A DNA stretch of 10,159 nt from Microcaldota archaeon (GTDB lineage Archaea > Micrarchaeota > Micrarchaeia > Anstonellales > Bilamarchaeaceae). The stretch is taken from contig JAHFGR010000033.1 in the NCBI GenBank assembly GCA_023247345.1, positions 1 to 10,159 on the forward strand. Reading direction: 5' to 3'. This document shows, one piece after another, positions 1 through 5,804 of this stretch (position 1 is the first letter of the stretch; each line of letters starts with the position of its first letter). Under the pieces are notes generated by a model. The model was not told where the DNA came from and made no database searches. It saw only the letters and a program-made list of their open reading frames with translations. Made by a program: the position numbers and the translations under genes.

Positions 1-656
1 ATGGCGGCAATCGCTTCGAACTTTATGTTGATCCAGATGCTGCTTACGCATACAAAGAAGGACAAAAGCCAGATCTGAAAAACATACTTGTTTCAGAAGA
101 GATCTACGCTGATGCCAGAAAAGGAGAACGCGCTAAAAGCGAAATGGTTCAGAAAGTTTTCGGAACCACAGACATAATGAAAATTCTCGAATTTGTAATG
201 AAAAACGGCGAAGTACAACTGACAACAGAACAAAGAAAGAAAAAACTTGAAGAAAAGAGAAAGCAAATCGTAGCAGTTTTGCTTCGTGAGGCCATTGATC
301 CGCGAACCGGTGCACCGCACACTCAAATACGCATTGAGAATGCATTAGAAGAAGCAAGAATTACAGTAGATCCCTTCAAAGATCCGCGAGACCAACTGCC
401 AGACATAATAAAAGCGCTTCGTCCTATAATTCCATTAAAATTCGAGAAAGTAAAAATTGCAGTAAAGGTTCCGCCTTTGTTTGCGCATAAATGCTATGGA
501 ATTCTCAAGAACTATGGCATGATGCAAGAAGAATGGGCAAAAGATGGCAGTTTTATTGCAGTGGTTGAACTATTTGGCGGAATGCAAGGCGAATTTTACG
601 ATCGTCTTAACAAATTAACCAACGGAAGCGTTGAAACAAAATTATTGAAACAATAA
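1..656 (+). CDS. sbds: Ribosome maturation protein SBDS (SDO1 family), 5' partial
   Basis: The SBDS/SDO1 protein helps mature the large ribosomal subunit; in eukaryotes it acts with EFL1 to release eIF6, and the archaeal role is inferred from that. The frame is open from the left edge (first whole codon at 3) to TAA at 654-656, giving 217 residues that begin GGNRFELYVDPD. This matches the family from about residue 15, so only some 14 N-terminal residues are missing. An internal ATG at 144 is not the start, because the FYSH-domain sequence upstream of it is well conserved. Family landmarks include DARKGERAKSE, VFGTTDIM, GEVQLTTEQRKK, EEKRKQIVAVL, the central IDPRTGAPHTQIRIE and ALRPIIPLKFEKVKIAVKVP, and the C-terminal EEWAKDGSFIAVVE. 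It heads the exosome gene cluster, its usual archaeal neighbourhood. The identification is firm. Confidence 0.96.
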   Translation, partial: GGNRFELYVDPDAAYAYKEGQKPDLKNILVSEEIYADARKGERAKSEMVQKVFGTTDIMKILEFVMKNGEVQLTTEQRKKKLEEKRKQIVAVLLREAIDPRTGAPHTQIRIENALEEARITVDPFKDPRDQLPDIIKALRPIIPLKFEKVKIAVKVPPLFAHKCYGILKNYGMMQEEWAKDGSFIAVVELFGGMQGEFYDRLNKLTNGSVETKLLKQ

Positions 657-761
657 GTTATCAGAAAGACATCTGTCTTCCGACGCGGATACGGCTATGC
701 CGAGGTTCTGCGTCTAATATAAGAATAACATGAGCGCTGAAACATTTGAGGTGCATAAGAG
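657..761 (+). promoter_or_regulatory. Spacer with GC-rich stem-loops before rrp4 (possible leader or small RNA)
   Basis: This 105-nt gap is long for the cluster. It holds a small hairpin (AAGAC 666-670 / GTCTT 675-679, loop ATCT). A larger one follows: GACGCGGA 682-689 pairs with TCTGCGTC 707-714 (8 bp, one G-U), then an internal loop, then CGGC 692-695 / GCCG 699-702 with a three-base loop. After it come an A/T stretch (AATATAAGAATAA, 716-728) and the rrp4 ribosome binding site GAGGTG (748-753). It may be a processing site, a terminator-like element or a small RNA; I do not recognise a family. The frame from 657 also reads as 21 codons (VIRKTSVF...) but has no start codon. Confidence 0.4.
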
Positions 762-1403
762 ATGAATAATAATAGAAAAATAGTATTACCAGGAGAAAGA
801 ATTTCAGATAAAAAATTATACTTACCCAATACGTTTGTAGAAGGCGAAGAAACATTCGCAGCCGTAATAGGGATGCTTGATGAAGAAGGAAAATACATAC
901 CTTTAGAATCAAGATATAAGCCATTGCAAGAGGATACCTTAGTAGGTATTGTTACTGATGTAAGGCATGCAGGGTATTCAGTAGATATTAATCTTTCCTC
1001 GCCTGCATTTATATCTTCAAAGGACTTTCGGGTTGAGTTAAATCTTGGGGATATTGTGAGCTGTAAGGTTGGTCAGGTTTATGAAGTTGGAGATGTAGAT
1101 TTTGCTGAAGTAAAAAAACTTCCACCAGGTAAGGTAATTCATTATCCTCCGGCAAAAGTGCCGAGATTAATTGGAAGAAAAAGCAGCATGATAAACTTAA
1201 TCCGTGAGCACGCCGGCGGCGACATAATAGTAGGCAACAACGGTTATGTTTGGATAAGCGAAACGAGCAATATTCCTTTAGCACTAAAAACAATAAATAT
1301 TATAATTCAAAAAGCGCACATGTCTGGACTTACAGACGAGATTGCGCAATTTTTAAAAAATCAAACGGGCGAGAGCAAAATCAGCGCCCAAACAGGTGAA
1401 TAA
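762..1403 (+). CDS. rrp4: Exosome complex RNA-binding subunit Rrp4
   Basis: Rrp4 forms the RNA-binding cap of the archaeal exosome, on top of the Rrp41/Rrp42 hexamer, and feeds RNA 3' ends into the phosphorolytic chamber. The 213-residue protein has the family layout: an N-terminal domain starting RKIVLPGERIS, an S1 domain (about 57-120, TLVGIVTDVRHAGYSVDI) and a KH domain (about 127-185) with VPRLIGRKSSMINLI and the exosome-type GxNG motif GNNG at 158-161. The first KH loop reads GRKS, not the GxxG of classical KH domains. The start is ATG 762, with GAGGTG 8 nt upstream. The stop TAA directly abuts the Rrp41 ATG. The hydrophilic tail after 200 is family-variable. Confidence 0.96.
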   Translation: MNNNRKIVLPGERISDKKLYLPNTFVEGEETFAAVIGMLDEEGKYIPLESRYKPLQEDTLVGIVTDVRHAGYSVDINLSSPAFISSKDFRVELNLGDIVSCKVGQVYEVGDVDFAEVKKLPPGKVIHYPPAKVPRLIGRKSSMINLIREHAGGDIIVGNNGYVWISETSNIPLALKTINIIIQKAHMSGLTDEIAQFLKNQTGESKISAQTGE

Positions 1404-2144
1404 ATGGGTGGACATTCAGATCTTAAATTATTAGTAAATGGTAAAAGATTAGATGGTAGGACACAGTTTGATCTCAGGCCAATTCGCGTAGAAGTAGGCG
1501 TATTGCATGATGCAGATGGCTCTGCTTTTGTAGAATGGGGTAAAAATAAAGTAATATGCGGTATTTACGGTCCGCGCGAATGCATACCAAGACACGGAGC
1601 CGATCCTTATAAAGCAGTATTAAAATGCAGATACATGATGGCGCCCTTCTCATCGTTGGAAGAGCATGGAAGAAGCGGTCCAAACAGAAGAAGCACGGAA
1701 TTATCAAAAGTTATTCGCGAAGTCTTTGAGAATTTAATAATTGTAGAAAATTATCCACGCACGCAGATAGATATTTTTGTTGACGTCTTGCAATCAGATG
1801 GCGGTACAAGAACAACATGCGTAACTGCTGCGGCAGCTGCATTGGCAAATGCAGGAATTCCAATGCGTGATATGGCATCAGCCGTTGCTGTTGGAAAAGC
1901 AGACGATACTCTTGTTGTAGATCTAGCAAAAGAAGAAGACAACTTCGGGCAATGCGATATGCCAGTTGCGTTTTCTTATAGAAAGAAAGATATACTATTA
2001 CTGCAGATGGATGGTTTGCTTACTCGCCAAGAAATCGAAACTTTGCTAAATGAAGCAGAAAAAGCAAGTGAAAAAGTTTATGTGAAGCAAGCAGATGCGT
2101 TAAAGAAAGTTTATGACTCAAAAGAAGAAAAATTTAAAATGTAA
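1404..2144 (+). CDS. rrp41: Exosome complex catalytic subunit Rrp41 (RNase PH fold)
   Basis: Rrp41 is the active subunit of the archaeal exosome: with Rrp42 it degrades RNA 3' to 5' using phosphate, and it can add A-rich tails in reverse. The 246 residues match the usual length. Visible landmarks are GKRLDGR (13-19), ADGSAFVEWGKNKVICGIYGPRE, the arginine pair R95-R96 in SGPNRRSTE (RNA contact), the phosphate-site GGTR at 133-136, GIPMRDM, and the acidic pair D179 and D185 in EEDNFGQCDMPVAF. That pair has the same six-residue spacing as the catalytic aspartates of Sulfolobus Rrp41, so the enzyme should be active. It starts immediately after the Rrp4 stop, with an AGGTGA site inside the end of rrp4, pointing to coupled translation. 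Confidence 0.97.
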   Translation: MGGHSDLKLLVNGKRLDGRTQFDLRPIRVEVGVLHDADGSAFVEWGKNKVICGIYGPRECIPRHGADPYKAVLKCRYMMAPFSSLEEHGRSGPNRRSTELSKVIREVFENLIIVENYPRTQIDIFVDVLQSDGGTRTTCVTAAAAALANAGIPMRDMASAVAVGKADDTLVVDLAKEEDNFGQCDMPVAFSYRKKDILLLQMDGLLTRQEIETLLNEAEKASEKVYVKQADALKKVYDSKEEKFKM

Positions 2145-2169
2145 GTTTATTATAAAAAGGTGATTATAG

Positions 2170-2955
2170 ATGCCAGAAGAATTTAAGGATTTAATAATGT
2201 CTCATTTAAAGAGAGATGCTTTAGTAAGCTCACTTAAAAAAGGCGTCCGCTTTGACGAACGCGCTTTTGATGAGTTTAGGAAAATTGAAATACAGAAGAA
2301 TGTAATAAAAAATGCGGAAGGCTCTGCCCTTGTTAAACTTGGAAACACGCAGGTTCTTGTTGGAGTAAAGTTTGACATTGTTACTCCTTATTCCGACAGG
2401 CCAGACGAAGGAACATTGGTTACAAATGCCGAATTATTGCCTTTAGCTAACTCGAGTTTCGAAACAGGGCCGCCACATGAATACTCAATCGAACTCGCAA
2501 GGGTACTTGATCGCGGAATAAGAAGCGCGGAATGCGTAGATGTCAAATCATTTTTCGTAGAAGATGGCAAAGTTCTTGGTTTATACATAGACATATACGT
2601 CCTAGATCACGCTGGTAATTATACTGACGCGAGCGGTATTGCGGCAATAGCAGCATTAACCGATACCAGAATGCCAAAAGTTGAAGATGGAAAAATAATA
2701 AGAACAGAAAGCAAAGGGAAGCTACAATTAAAATCCCTGCCAATCACAGTAAGTTCTATAAAAGTTGATAATTTTTGGTTAGTTGATCCGAATATAGAAG
2801 AAGAACTAGCTATGGATTGTCGTGTTACAATTGCAACTACAGATAAACATGTTGCAGCAGTTCAGAAAGGAAAAGGTTCCTTGACAAAAAAAGAGTTTTT
2901 GGATAACCTCGACATAGCTTTTAAAAGAAGTAGTGACATAAGAAAAATGTTATAG
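2170..2955 (+). CDS. rrp42: Exosome complex subunit Rrp42 (non-catalytic RNase PH fold)
   Basis: Rrp42 pairs with Rrp41 to build the hexameric exosome ring. It contributes to RNA and phosphate binding but is not itself catalytic in archaea. The 261-residue sequence has the typical helical N-terminus, GVRFDERAFDEFRKIEI, AEGSALVKLGNTQVLVGVKF, LPLANSSFETGPP, ARVLDRGIRSAECVD and the internal YIDIYVLDHAGNYTDASGIAAIAAL. Length and motif order agree with archaeal Rrp42 rather than Rrp41, and it lacks the acidic pair seen in Rrp41. An AAGGTGATTATAG site lies just before the ATG at 2170, 25 nt after the Rrp41 stop, so the two are probably cotranscribed. Confidence 0.96.
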   Translation: MPEEFKDLIMSHLKRDALVSSLKKGVRFDERAFDEFRKIEIQKNVIKNAEGSALVKLGNTQVLVGVKFDIVTPYSDRPDEGTLVTNAELLPLANSSFETGPPHEYSIELARVLDRGIRSAECVDVKSFFVEDGKVLGLYIDIYVLDHAGNYTDASGIAAIAALTDTRMPKVEDGKIIRTESKGKLQLKSLPITVSSIKVDNFWLVDPNIEEELAMDCRVTIATTDKHVAAVQKGKGSLTKKEFLDNLDIAFKRSSDIRKML

Positions 2956-3014
2956 ATAGTATAAGAAAATACGTATTGTAAGAATATAAGAATAATATAA
3001 GAGATGGTGATAAA
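2956..3014 (+). promoter_or_regulatory. A/T-rich spacer before rpl37ae with TATA-like motifs and a palindrome
   Basis: This short gap is almost pure A/T/G. It contains the perfect 10-bp palindrome AATACGTATT (2968-2977) and the segment AATATAAGAATAA (2983-2995), identical to the segment at 716-728 before rrp4. The ribosome binding site GGTGAT (3006-3011) follows. The ATATAAG elements could be an internal archaeal TATA box or simply A/T-rich linker; sequence alone cannot decide. Confidence 0.3.
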
Positions 3015-3251
3015 ATGCTGCAAAGTCATAAATTTGGTGCAAGAATTCGAAAGCTCGTAGTAGCAGCACTAAGAGCTAAAAAAGCGCTATACGAATGTCC
3101 AACTTGTGGAAAAATGAAAGTTACAAACAGATCCTTTGCTCGCTGGGAATGCAGAAGCTGTGAATCTAAATTTACGGGTGGCGCATATATATTTACAACA
3201 GAAACTGGTGCAATAGCTAACAGAATGGTTAAGGAATACCAGAAATTATAA
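3015..3251 (+). CDS. rpl37ae: 50S ribosomal protein L37Ae
   Basis: L37Ae (eL43) is a zinc-ribbon protein of the large subunit. The 78-residue sequence starts with a basic helix (residues 4-24, FGARIRKLV...), then CPTC at 28-31 and CRSC further on, with the family phrases ARWECRSCESKFTGGAYIFTTETGA. All four zinc-binding cysteines are present, in contrast to the next gene. The start is ATG 3015, preceded by GGTGAT with a 3-nt gap. In many archaea L37Ae is followed directly by RNA polymerase subunit P, as here, although a structured 126-nt spacer separates them in this window. The family assignment is firm. Confidence 0.93.
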   Translation: MLQSHKFGARIRKLVVAALRAKKALYECPTCGKMKVTNRSFARWECRSCESKFTGGAYIFTTETGAIANRMVKEYQKL

Positions 3252-3264
3252 TGATACAATAAGG

Positions 3265-3368
3265 TTTAGGCTGGTTGGTGTAGGCACTAGGCAGCTGTCG
3301 CGGGTGCCTGAAAGGCGGGTCCTGCGAACGAATATGAGAAATATGTCGGTGCTTGAGCACAAGGAGGT
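3265..3368 (+). ncRNA. GC-rich structured leader or small RNA upstream of rpoP
   Basis: This stretch is clearly richer in G and C than its neighbours and has several local stems. AGGCAC (3282-3287) pairs with GTGCCT (3304-3309), while GCCT (3306-3309) can instead pair with AGGC (3313-3316) across a GAA loop, so the two are mutually exclusive. CGAATAT (3329-3335) pairs with ATATgTCG (3341-3348, one bulged G). Next to it, GTGC (3349-3352) pairs with GCAC (3357-3360) around TTGA. TCCT (3320-3323) could then pair with AGGA (3362-3365) inside the strong ribosome binding site AAGGAGGT (3361-3368), hiding it. This fits a translation-controlling leader of rpoP; an independent small RNA is also possible. 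I see no known RNA family. Confidence 0.4.
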
Positions 3369-3377
3369 TCTGAGACG

Positions 3378-3515
3378 ATGGGAGACTATAAAGATTTGAA
3401 AACAGGTGCGATTGTAACTATTGTTGATGAAAAGAATTTTGCATTTCCAACTACCGGAGCAAAAATGCTGTTAAAAGCAAGACCACCAATATCTAAGGAA
3501 GCTTCAACTGATTAA
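3378..3515 (+). CDS. rpoP: RNA polymerase subunit P (Rpb12-like) without zinc-ribbon cysteines
   Basis: Subunit P (Rpb12 homologue) is a small zinc-ribbon subunit joining the RpoD/RpoL platform to the large RNA polymerase subunits. This 45-residue ORF has an excellent ribosome binding site (AAGGAGGT, 9 nt before the ATG) and sits exactly where rpoP is expected, between L37Ae and the Brix gene. The pattern matches RpoP: YKDLKTG stands for YKCxxCG, FPTTGAKMLLKARPP for CPYCGxxILxKxRPP, with almost the usual spacing between. But the four ligand positions are D6, T9, F23 and T26, so no zinc can be bound in the normal way. The KARPP core that packs on the polymerase is kept. The alternative is an unrelated peptide, but context and alignment argue against that. 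Function as a polymerase subunit is inferred. Confidence 0.75.
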   Translation: MGDYKDLKTGAIVTIVDEKNFAFPTTGAKMLLKARPPISKEASTD

Positions 3516-3529
3516 ATCTGTGTGAAGAT

Positions 3530-3790
3530 ATGATTACTACCTCTAGGTACGCTTCTTTATTCACAAAAAACTTTGCCAAATCATTTTCTAAGCTGTTAAA
3601 TTCCAATTACTTTTCCAGAGGAAAGAAAACAATTTTTGATCTTGTAGAGTTTTCAAGAAAACTTGGGGACCAAAATGTCTTTGTAATAAAAGAGAAATCT
3701 GGAAAACCAAGCTCCATAGATGTTGTGGAGGTTGAAGAAAATCTAGAATGGCATTGGCTAGACTCTATCGGTATATCTTATGAAGAATAA
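3530..3790 (+). CDS. Brix-domain (Imp4-like) protein, N-terminal half only
   Basis: Archaeal Brix proteins are Imp4-like factors thought to act in rRNA processing and ribosome assembly; the full domain is two similar halves of about 80 residues each. This 86-residue protein starts MITTSRYAS, matching the (L)ITTSR start of the family, and continues with SRGKKTIFDLVEFSRKLG and VFVIKEKSGKPSSIDVV, all first-half motifs. The second half is absent: the Pcc1 gene begins 11 nt before this one ends. There is no sign of a frameshifted remainder, since the downstream frames are fully occupied by Pcc1. It lies 14 nt after rpoP, in its normal place, with only a weak ribosome binding site (TGTGAAGAT). It may work as a homodimer of half-domains, or be degenerate. 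Confidence 0.72.
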   Translation: MITTSRYASLFTKNFAKSFSKLLNSNYFSRGKKTIFDLVEFSRKLGDQNVFVIKEKSGKPSSIDVVEVEENLEWHWLDSIGISYEE

Positions 3791-4025
3791 AGCGCAACTT
3801 AGCTTTGTATTTAAAGACGAAAAACAAGCACAGGCAGTATTAGCTGCAATAAAGCATGAAGAAGATTTTAAAAAAAGATCTATATCTAATGTTATTCAGA
3901 AAGGCAAAGAAATATTAATTTCAGTAGAATCAGACGACATAGTCGCTTTACGCGCTTCTTTAAATGCATATCTTCGTGATATTCAAATTGTAGAAGGTGT
4001 AGAATTGATTAATCGGAGGGAATAA
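3780..4025 (+). CDS. pcc1: KEOPS complex subunit Pcc1
   Basis: Pcc1 is the dimerising scaffold subunit of the KEOPS complex, which makes the t6A modification at tRNA position 37 together with Kae1, Bud32 and Cgi121. The 81-residue protein has the expected size and pattern: an opening strand KAQLSFVFKDEKQAQAVLAAIKHE, then ISVESDDIVALRASLNAYLRDIQIVEGV, the helix and strand characteristic of archaeal Pcc1. It starts at ATG 3780, inside the last codons of the Brix gene, so translation is probably coupled. It ends one base before the prefoldin start codon. Pcc1 next to prefoldin beta is a common archaeal arrangement. Confidence 0.88.
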   Translation: MKNKAQLSFVFKDEKQAQAVLAAIKHEEDFKKRSISNVIQKGKEILISVESDDIVALRASLNAYLRDIQIVEGVELINRRE

Positions 4026-4026
4026 T

Positions 4027-4380
4027 ATGCAAAAACCAGATCCAGAATTGGAAAAAACACTAATAGAATATGAAAATCTAGAGCGACAATTACAAGTTCT
4101 TGTACTTCAAAAACATCAGTTGCAGTTGCAATTAAATGAAATTAATCTGGCAACTGAAGAGCTAAAAAAAGCAAGAGGAGATGTCTATAAATCCATTGGC
4201 TCAATCATGGTGAAGAGCTCGCCAGAAGATGCGGAAAAAGATTTAAAGGAAAGAAAAGAACTTTCTGATATGCGTTTGAACACTATTGCAAAGCAGGAAG
4301 AGAAACTTCGTTCTAATCTTGCAGTATTGCAGAAAAAACTTCAGGAAAGGATGAAGGGATATGGACCTGGAGAAAGCTAA
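4027..4380 (+). CDS. pfdB: Prefoldin subunit beta
   Basis: Prefoldin is a jellyfish-shaped chaperone of two alpha and four beta subunits that delivers unfolded proteins to the thermosome. The 117 residues form two long heptad-rich helices (about 5-50 and 72-112) joined by a short hairpin region containing GDVYKSIGSIMVKSSPEDAEKD, the signature of beta subunits (the usual wording is VYKxxGxxLV). The start ATG 4027 follows a strong CGGAGGG site. The 3' end overlaps the DHH gene by 20 nt in another reading frame. Length and motifs fit the family without anomaly. Confidence 0.94.
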   Translation: MQKPDPELEKTLIEYENLERQLQVLVLQKHQLQLQLNEINLATEELKKARGDVYKSIGSIMVKSSPEDAEKDLKERKELSDMRLNTIAKQEEKLRSNLAVLQKKLQERMKGYGPGES

Positions 4381-5314
4381 AACGCTATTTCTAGAATTCT
4401 TGAAAACAAACAAGAACAAACGTTTTGTTATTGCAACGCATGCGCGTGCGGATATAGACACACTATCTTCAGCATTTGCGCTCTCTTCCGTTTTTCCTAA
4501 TTCTGTAATCTGTGTGCCAGACGAGCTTAATGAAAGCGCTACAATGCTCGCAAACGAATTAAATGTAAAATTCGAAATAATAAAAAATTTAGATAAGCGA
4601 AAATTTGATGGAATGATTATCGCAGATACTTCTGCGTATACATTGCTTAAGGATGCAAGAGAATGGAACATTGTACTGATTGTCGATCATCACAGAAGCG
4701 AAGGCAGGGACATGCAAGCGGAGCAAGCGATAATCGATGAGCAATCGCCATCATGCGCCGAGTTGGTTGCGAATATCCTACCAGAAATAACCGATAAAAA
4801 AATTGCATTTGCGCTTTCATGCGCAATAGTCAGCGATACCGCTCGCTTTAAAAGTGGGAGAAAAGAAACGTTCCAAACGCTTGCTAAGCTGCTGTCAATT
4901 GCAGATGCGAGCTACCAGGAAGTTTTAAAATTTGGAGAGCCCGAGCTTGCGAGTGATGTTAAAATTGCAGTACTTAAGGCATTCCAGCGTGTTAATTATC
5001 AAATTGTCGGAAATTATATAGTTGCAACTAGCGAAGTCGGCGGGAACGAGGGCGATGCGTCTGCTGCGATTAGCGAAGTAGCTGACGTTGCATTTGTTGC
5101 AAATCTTCGGGAAAAAGAAAACGAATGTCGTGTCTCTGCGCGTGCGAGAAAGCACGTTACTGTCGCTTTGCACGAGGTAATGAAAAGAGTTGCAATGCAA
5201 TATGGCGGGAATGGCGGCGGACATCCTAAAGCTGCGGGCGCAGCGATTCCAAAAGGCAAACCAAGTGAAGTGCTAAAAGCATGTGTTGATGCATTCTCAT
5301 TAAAAATCAAATGA
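4361..5314 (+). CDS. DHH/DHHA1 family phosphoesterase (NrnA/RecJ-like)
   Basis: Members of this superfamily are metal-dependent phosphoesterases acting on short oligonucleotides, pAp or cyclic dinucleotides; the exact substrate here is unknown. The 317 residues hold motif I as H27-x-x-x-D31-x-D33, motif II as D89 (ADTSAY), the DHH triad at 109-111 (IVDHHRSEG), motif IV as D159 (IVSDTARF) and the DHHA1 motif GGNGGGHPKAAG at 282-293, so all metal ligands appear intact. A linker separates the DHH part (1-170) from the DHHA1 part (210-317). The start overlaps prefoldin by 20 nt, suggesting coupled translation. In some archaea a DHH protein follows prefoldin in the same cluster. It is the last gene before a T-rich transcription-stop region. 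Confidence 0.9.
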   Translation: MDLEKAKTLFLEFLKTNKNKRFVIATHARADIDTLSSAFALSSVFPNSVICVPDELNESATMLANELNVKFEIIKNLDKRKFDGMIIADTSAYTLLKDAREWNIVLIVDHHRSEGRDMQAEQAIIDEQSPSCAELVANILPEITDKKIAFALSCAIVSDTARFKSGRKETFQTLAKLLSIADASYQEVLKFGEPELASDVKIAVLKAFQRVNYQIVGNYIVATSEVGGNEGDASAAISEVADVAFVANLREKENECRVSARARKHVTVALHEVMKRVAMQYGGNGGGHPKAAGAAIPKGKPSEVLKACVDAFSLKIK

Positions 5315-5405
5315 AAAATAATTTTTTTGGATTAGCCTGTTTTTTGCGTATCAATTCCGAACAAAAAAGCATAACGCTTATATCATAGCGATTTTCTATT
5401 TTTTA
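5315..5405 (+). terminator. T-run transcription termination region after the DHH gene
   Basis: Directly after the DHH stop codon come T7 (5322-5328), T6 (5340-5345) and, after a small stem CGCT 5375-5378 / AGCG 5387-5390, a T-rich tract with T6 at 5399-5404. Archaeal RNA polymerase stops at such U-runs, so this is the likely end of the translation/exosome transcript. A further 6-bp hairpin (TGTGGT 5424-5429 / ACCACA 5436-5441) lies just beyond. I see no gene in 5315-5564. Confidence 0.55.
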
Positions 5406-5473
5406 CAAAAATTGACTGAAATCTGTGGTTTTAACACCACAAATTCGATTTTTCAAGTCCATAGGACCGAATT

Positions 5474-5495
5474 TTAAGAGAGAGGAAATTCTTAA
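5474..5495. repeat. Inverted repeat TTAAGA/TCTTAA upstream of promoter
   Basis: TTAAGA (5474-5479) and TCTTAA (5490-5495) form a perfect 6-bp inverted repeat with a 10-nt centre, ending 14 nt before the BRE at 5510. Its place just upstream of the core promoter makes it a candidate regulator-binding site; in such A/T-rich DNA chance occurrence is also possible. Confidence 0.3.
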
Positions 5496-5509
5496 GAGCT
5501 TACTTTTTT

Positions 5510-5524
5510 GCAAATACTTTTAAA
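5510..5524 (+). promoter_or_regulatory. Archaeal BRE/TATA promoter for the envelope locus
   Basis: GCAAAT (5510-5515) fits the archaeal TFB-recognition element, and the A/T-only core of CTTTTAAA (5517-5524) just after it serves as a TATA box. Transcription would start about 25 nt downstream, near 5545-5550, just before the ribosome binding site GAAGGTGAT (5552-5560) of the first envelope gene. It follows a T-rich termination region, so a new transcription unit here makes sense. Confidence 0.55.
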
Positions 5525-5564
5525 CATTGTCTTTTCTATTCTCTTAGTTTTGAAGGTGATTACA

Positions 5565-5799
5565 GTGAATAAGTTTGTTTTAGTCTTATTATTCAGTGTT
5601 CTTTTGTTTGGTTGCTTGGGACAAGGTCAGCAAACAACACCAAGTCCAGCGCCCACTGGGATAAAGGCATGTCAGATGGCCCTATAGAAGAAACCAAAAT
5701 TAATGTTGATTTTTTTGGATTATTTATGATTTAAATCCTGAAACTGGCAGCGGGCCACGGCAAGTCCAGATAAAATATGGGCATGCAAATTGGGAGTGA
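5565..5799 (+). pseudogene. Small lipoprotein gene broken by two one-base frameshifts
   Basis: A GTG start at 5565 with the site GAAGGTGAT upstream opens a clear lipoprotein signal peptide (NKFVLVLLFSVLLFGC, lipobox LFGC) followed by a Gln/Thr/Pro/Ser linker. The frame stops at TAG 5685-5687 after 40 residues. The sequence continues sensibly in a second frame from about 5660 (DKGMSDGPIEETKINVDFF) and then a third from about 5725 (YDLNPETGSGPRQVQIKYG) to TGA 5797-5799. Adding one G to the GGG at 5658-5660 and one T to the T7 at 5710-5716 restores a single 78-residue lipoprotein whose end overlaps the ribosome binding region of the next gene. The shifts may be true decay or homopolymer sequencing errors. 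I do not recognise the mature domain. Confidence 0.65.
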
Positions 5800-5804
5800 T
5801 AATG

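Noticed and set aside
1..78. Short ORF from the ATG at position 1
   Set aside because: It is in another frame inside the SBDS coding sequence and ends after 25 codons.
144..656. SBDS starting at the internal ATG 144
   Set aside because: The same frame is open to the window edge and encodes conserved SBDS residues upstream, so the gene is 5' partial.
1176..1187. GRKS in place of GxxG in the Rrp4 KH domain as a defect
   Set aside because: Exosome KH domains are characterised by their GxNG motif, which is intact at 158-161, and need not keep the classical GxxG loop.
3251..3373. Box C/D guide RNA in the rpoP leader (C-like ATGATAC 3251, CTGA-type boxes at 3308 and 3370)
   Set aside because: The boxes are imperfect and far too widely spaced for archaeal C/D RNAs, and no terminal kink-turn stem is evident.
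3253..3399. Open frame of about 48 Arg-rich codons between rpl37ae and rpoP
   Set aside because: It has no start codon near its beginning, uses CGG/AGG/CGA codons unlike the neighbours, and overlaps rpoP; GC-rich RNA structure explains the openness better.
4243..4671. 142-codon ORF on the minus strand
   Set aside because: It is antisense to prefoldin and the DHH gene, both firmly identified; no own ribosome binding site or family signal.
5321..5722. 14-bp direct repeat ATTTTTTTGGATTA at 5321-5334 and 5709-5722 as an insertion or recombination mark
   Set aside because: It is dominated by a T-run; one copy is in a termination region and the other inside the broken lipoprotein gene, with no mobile-element features between them.
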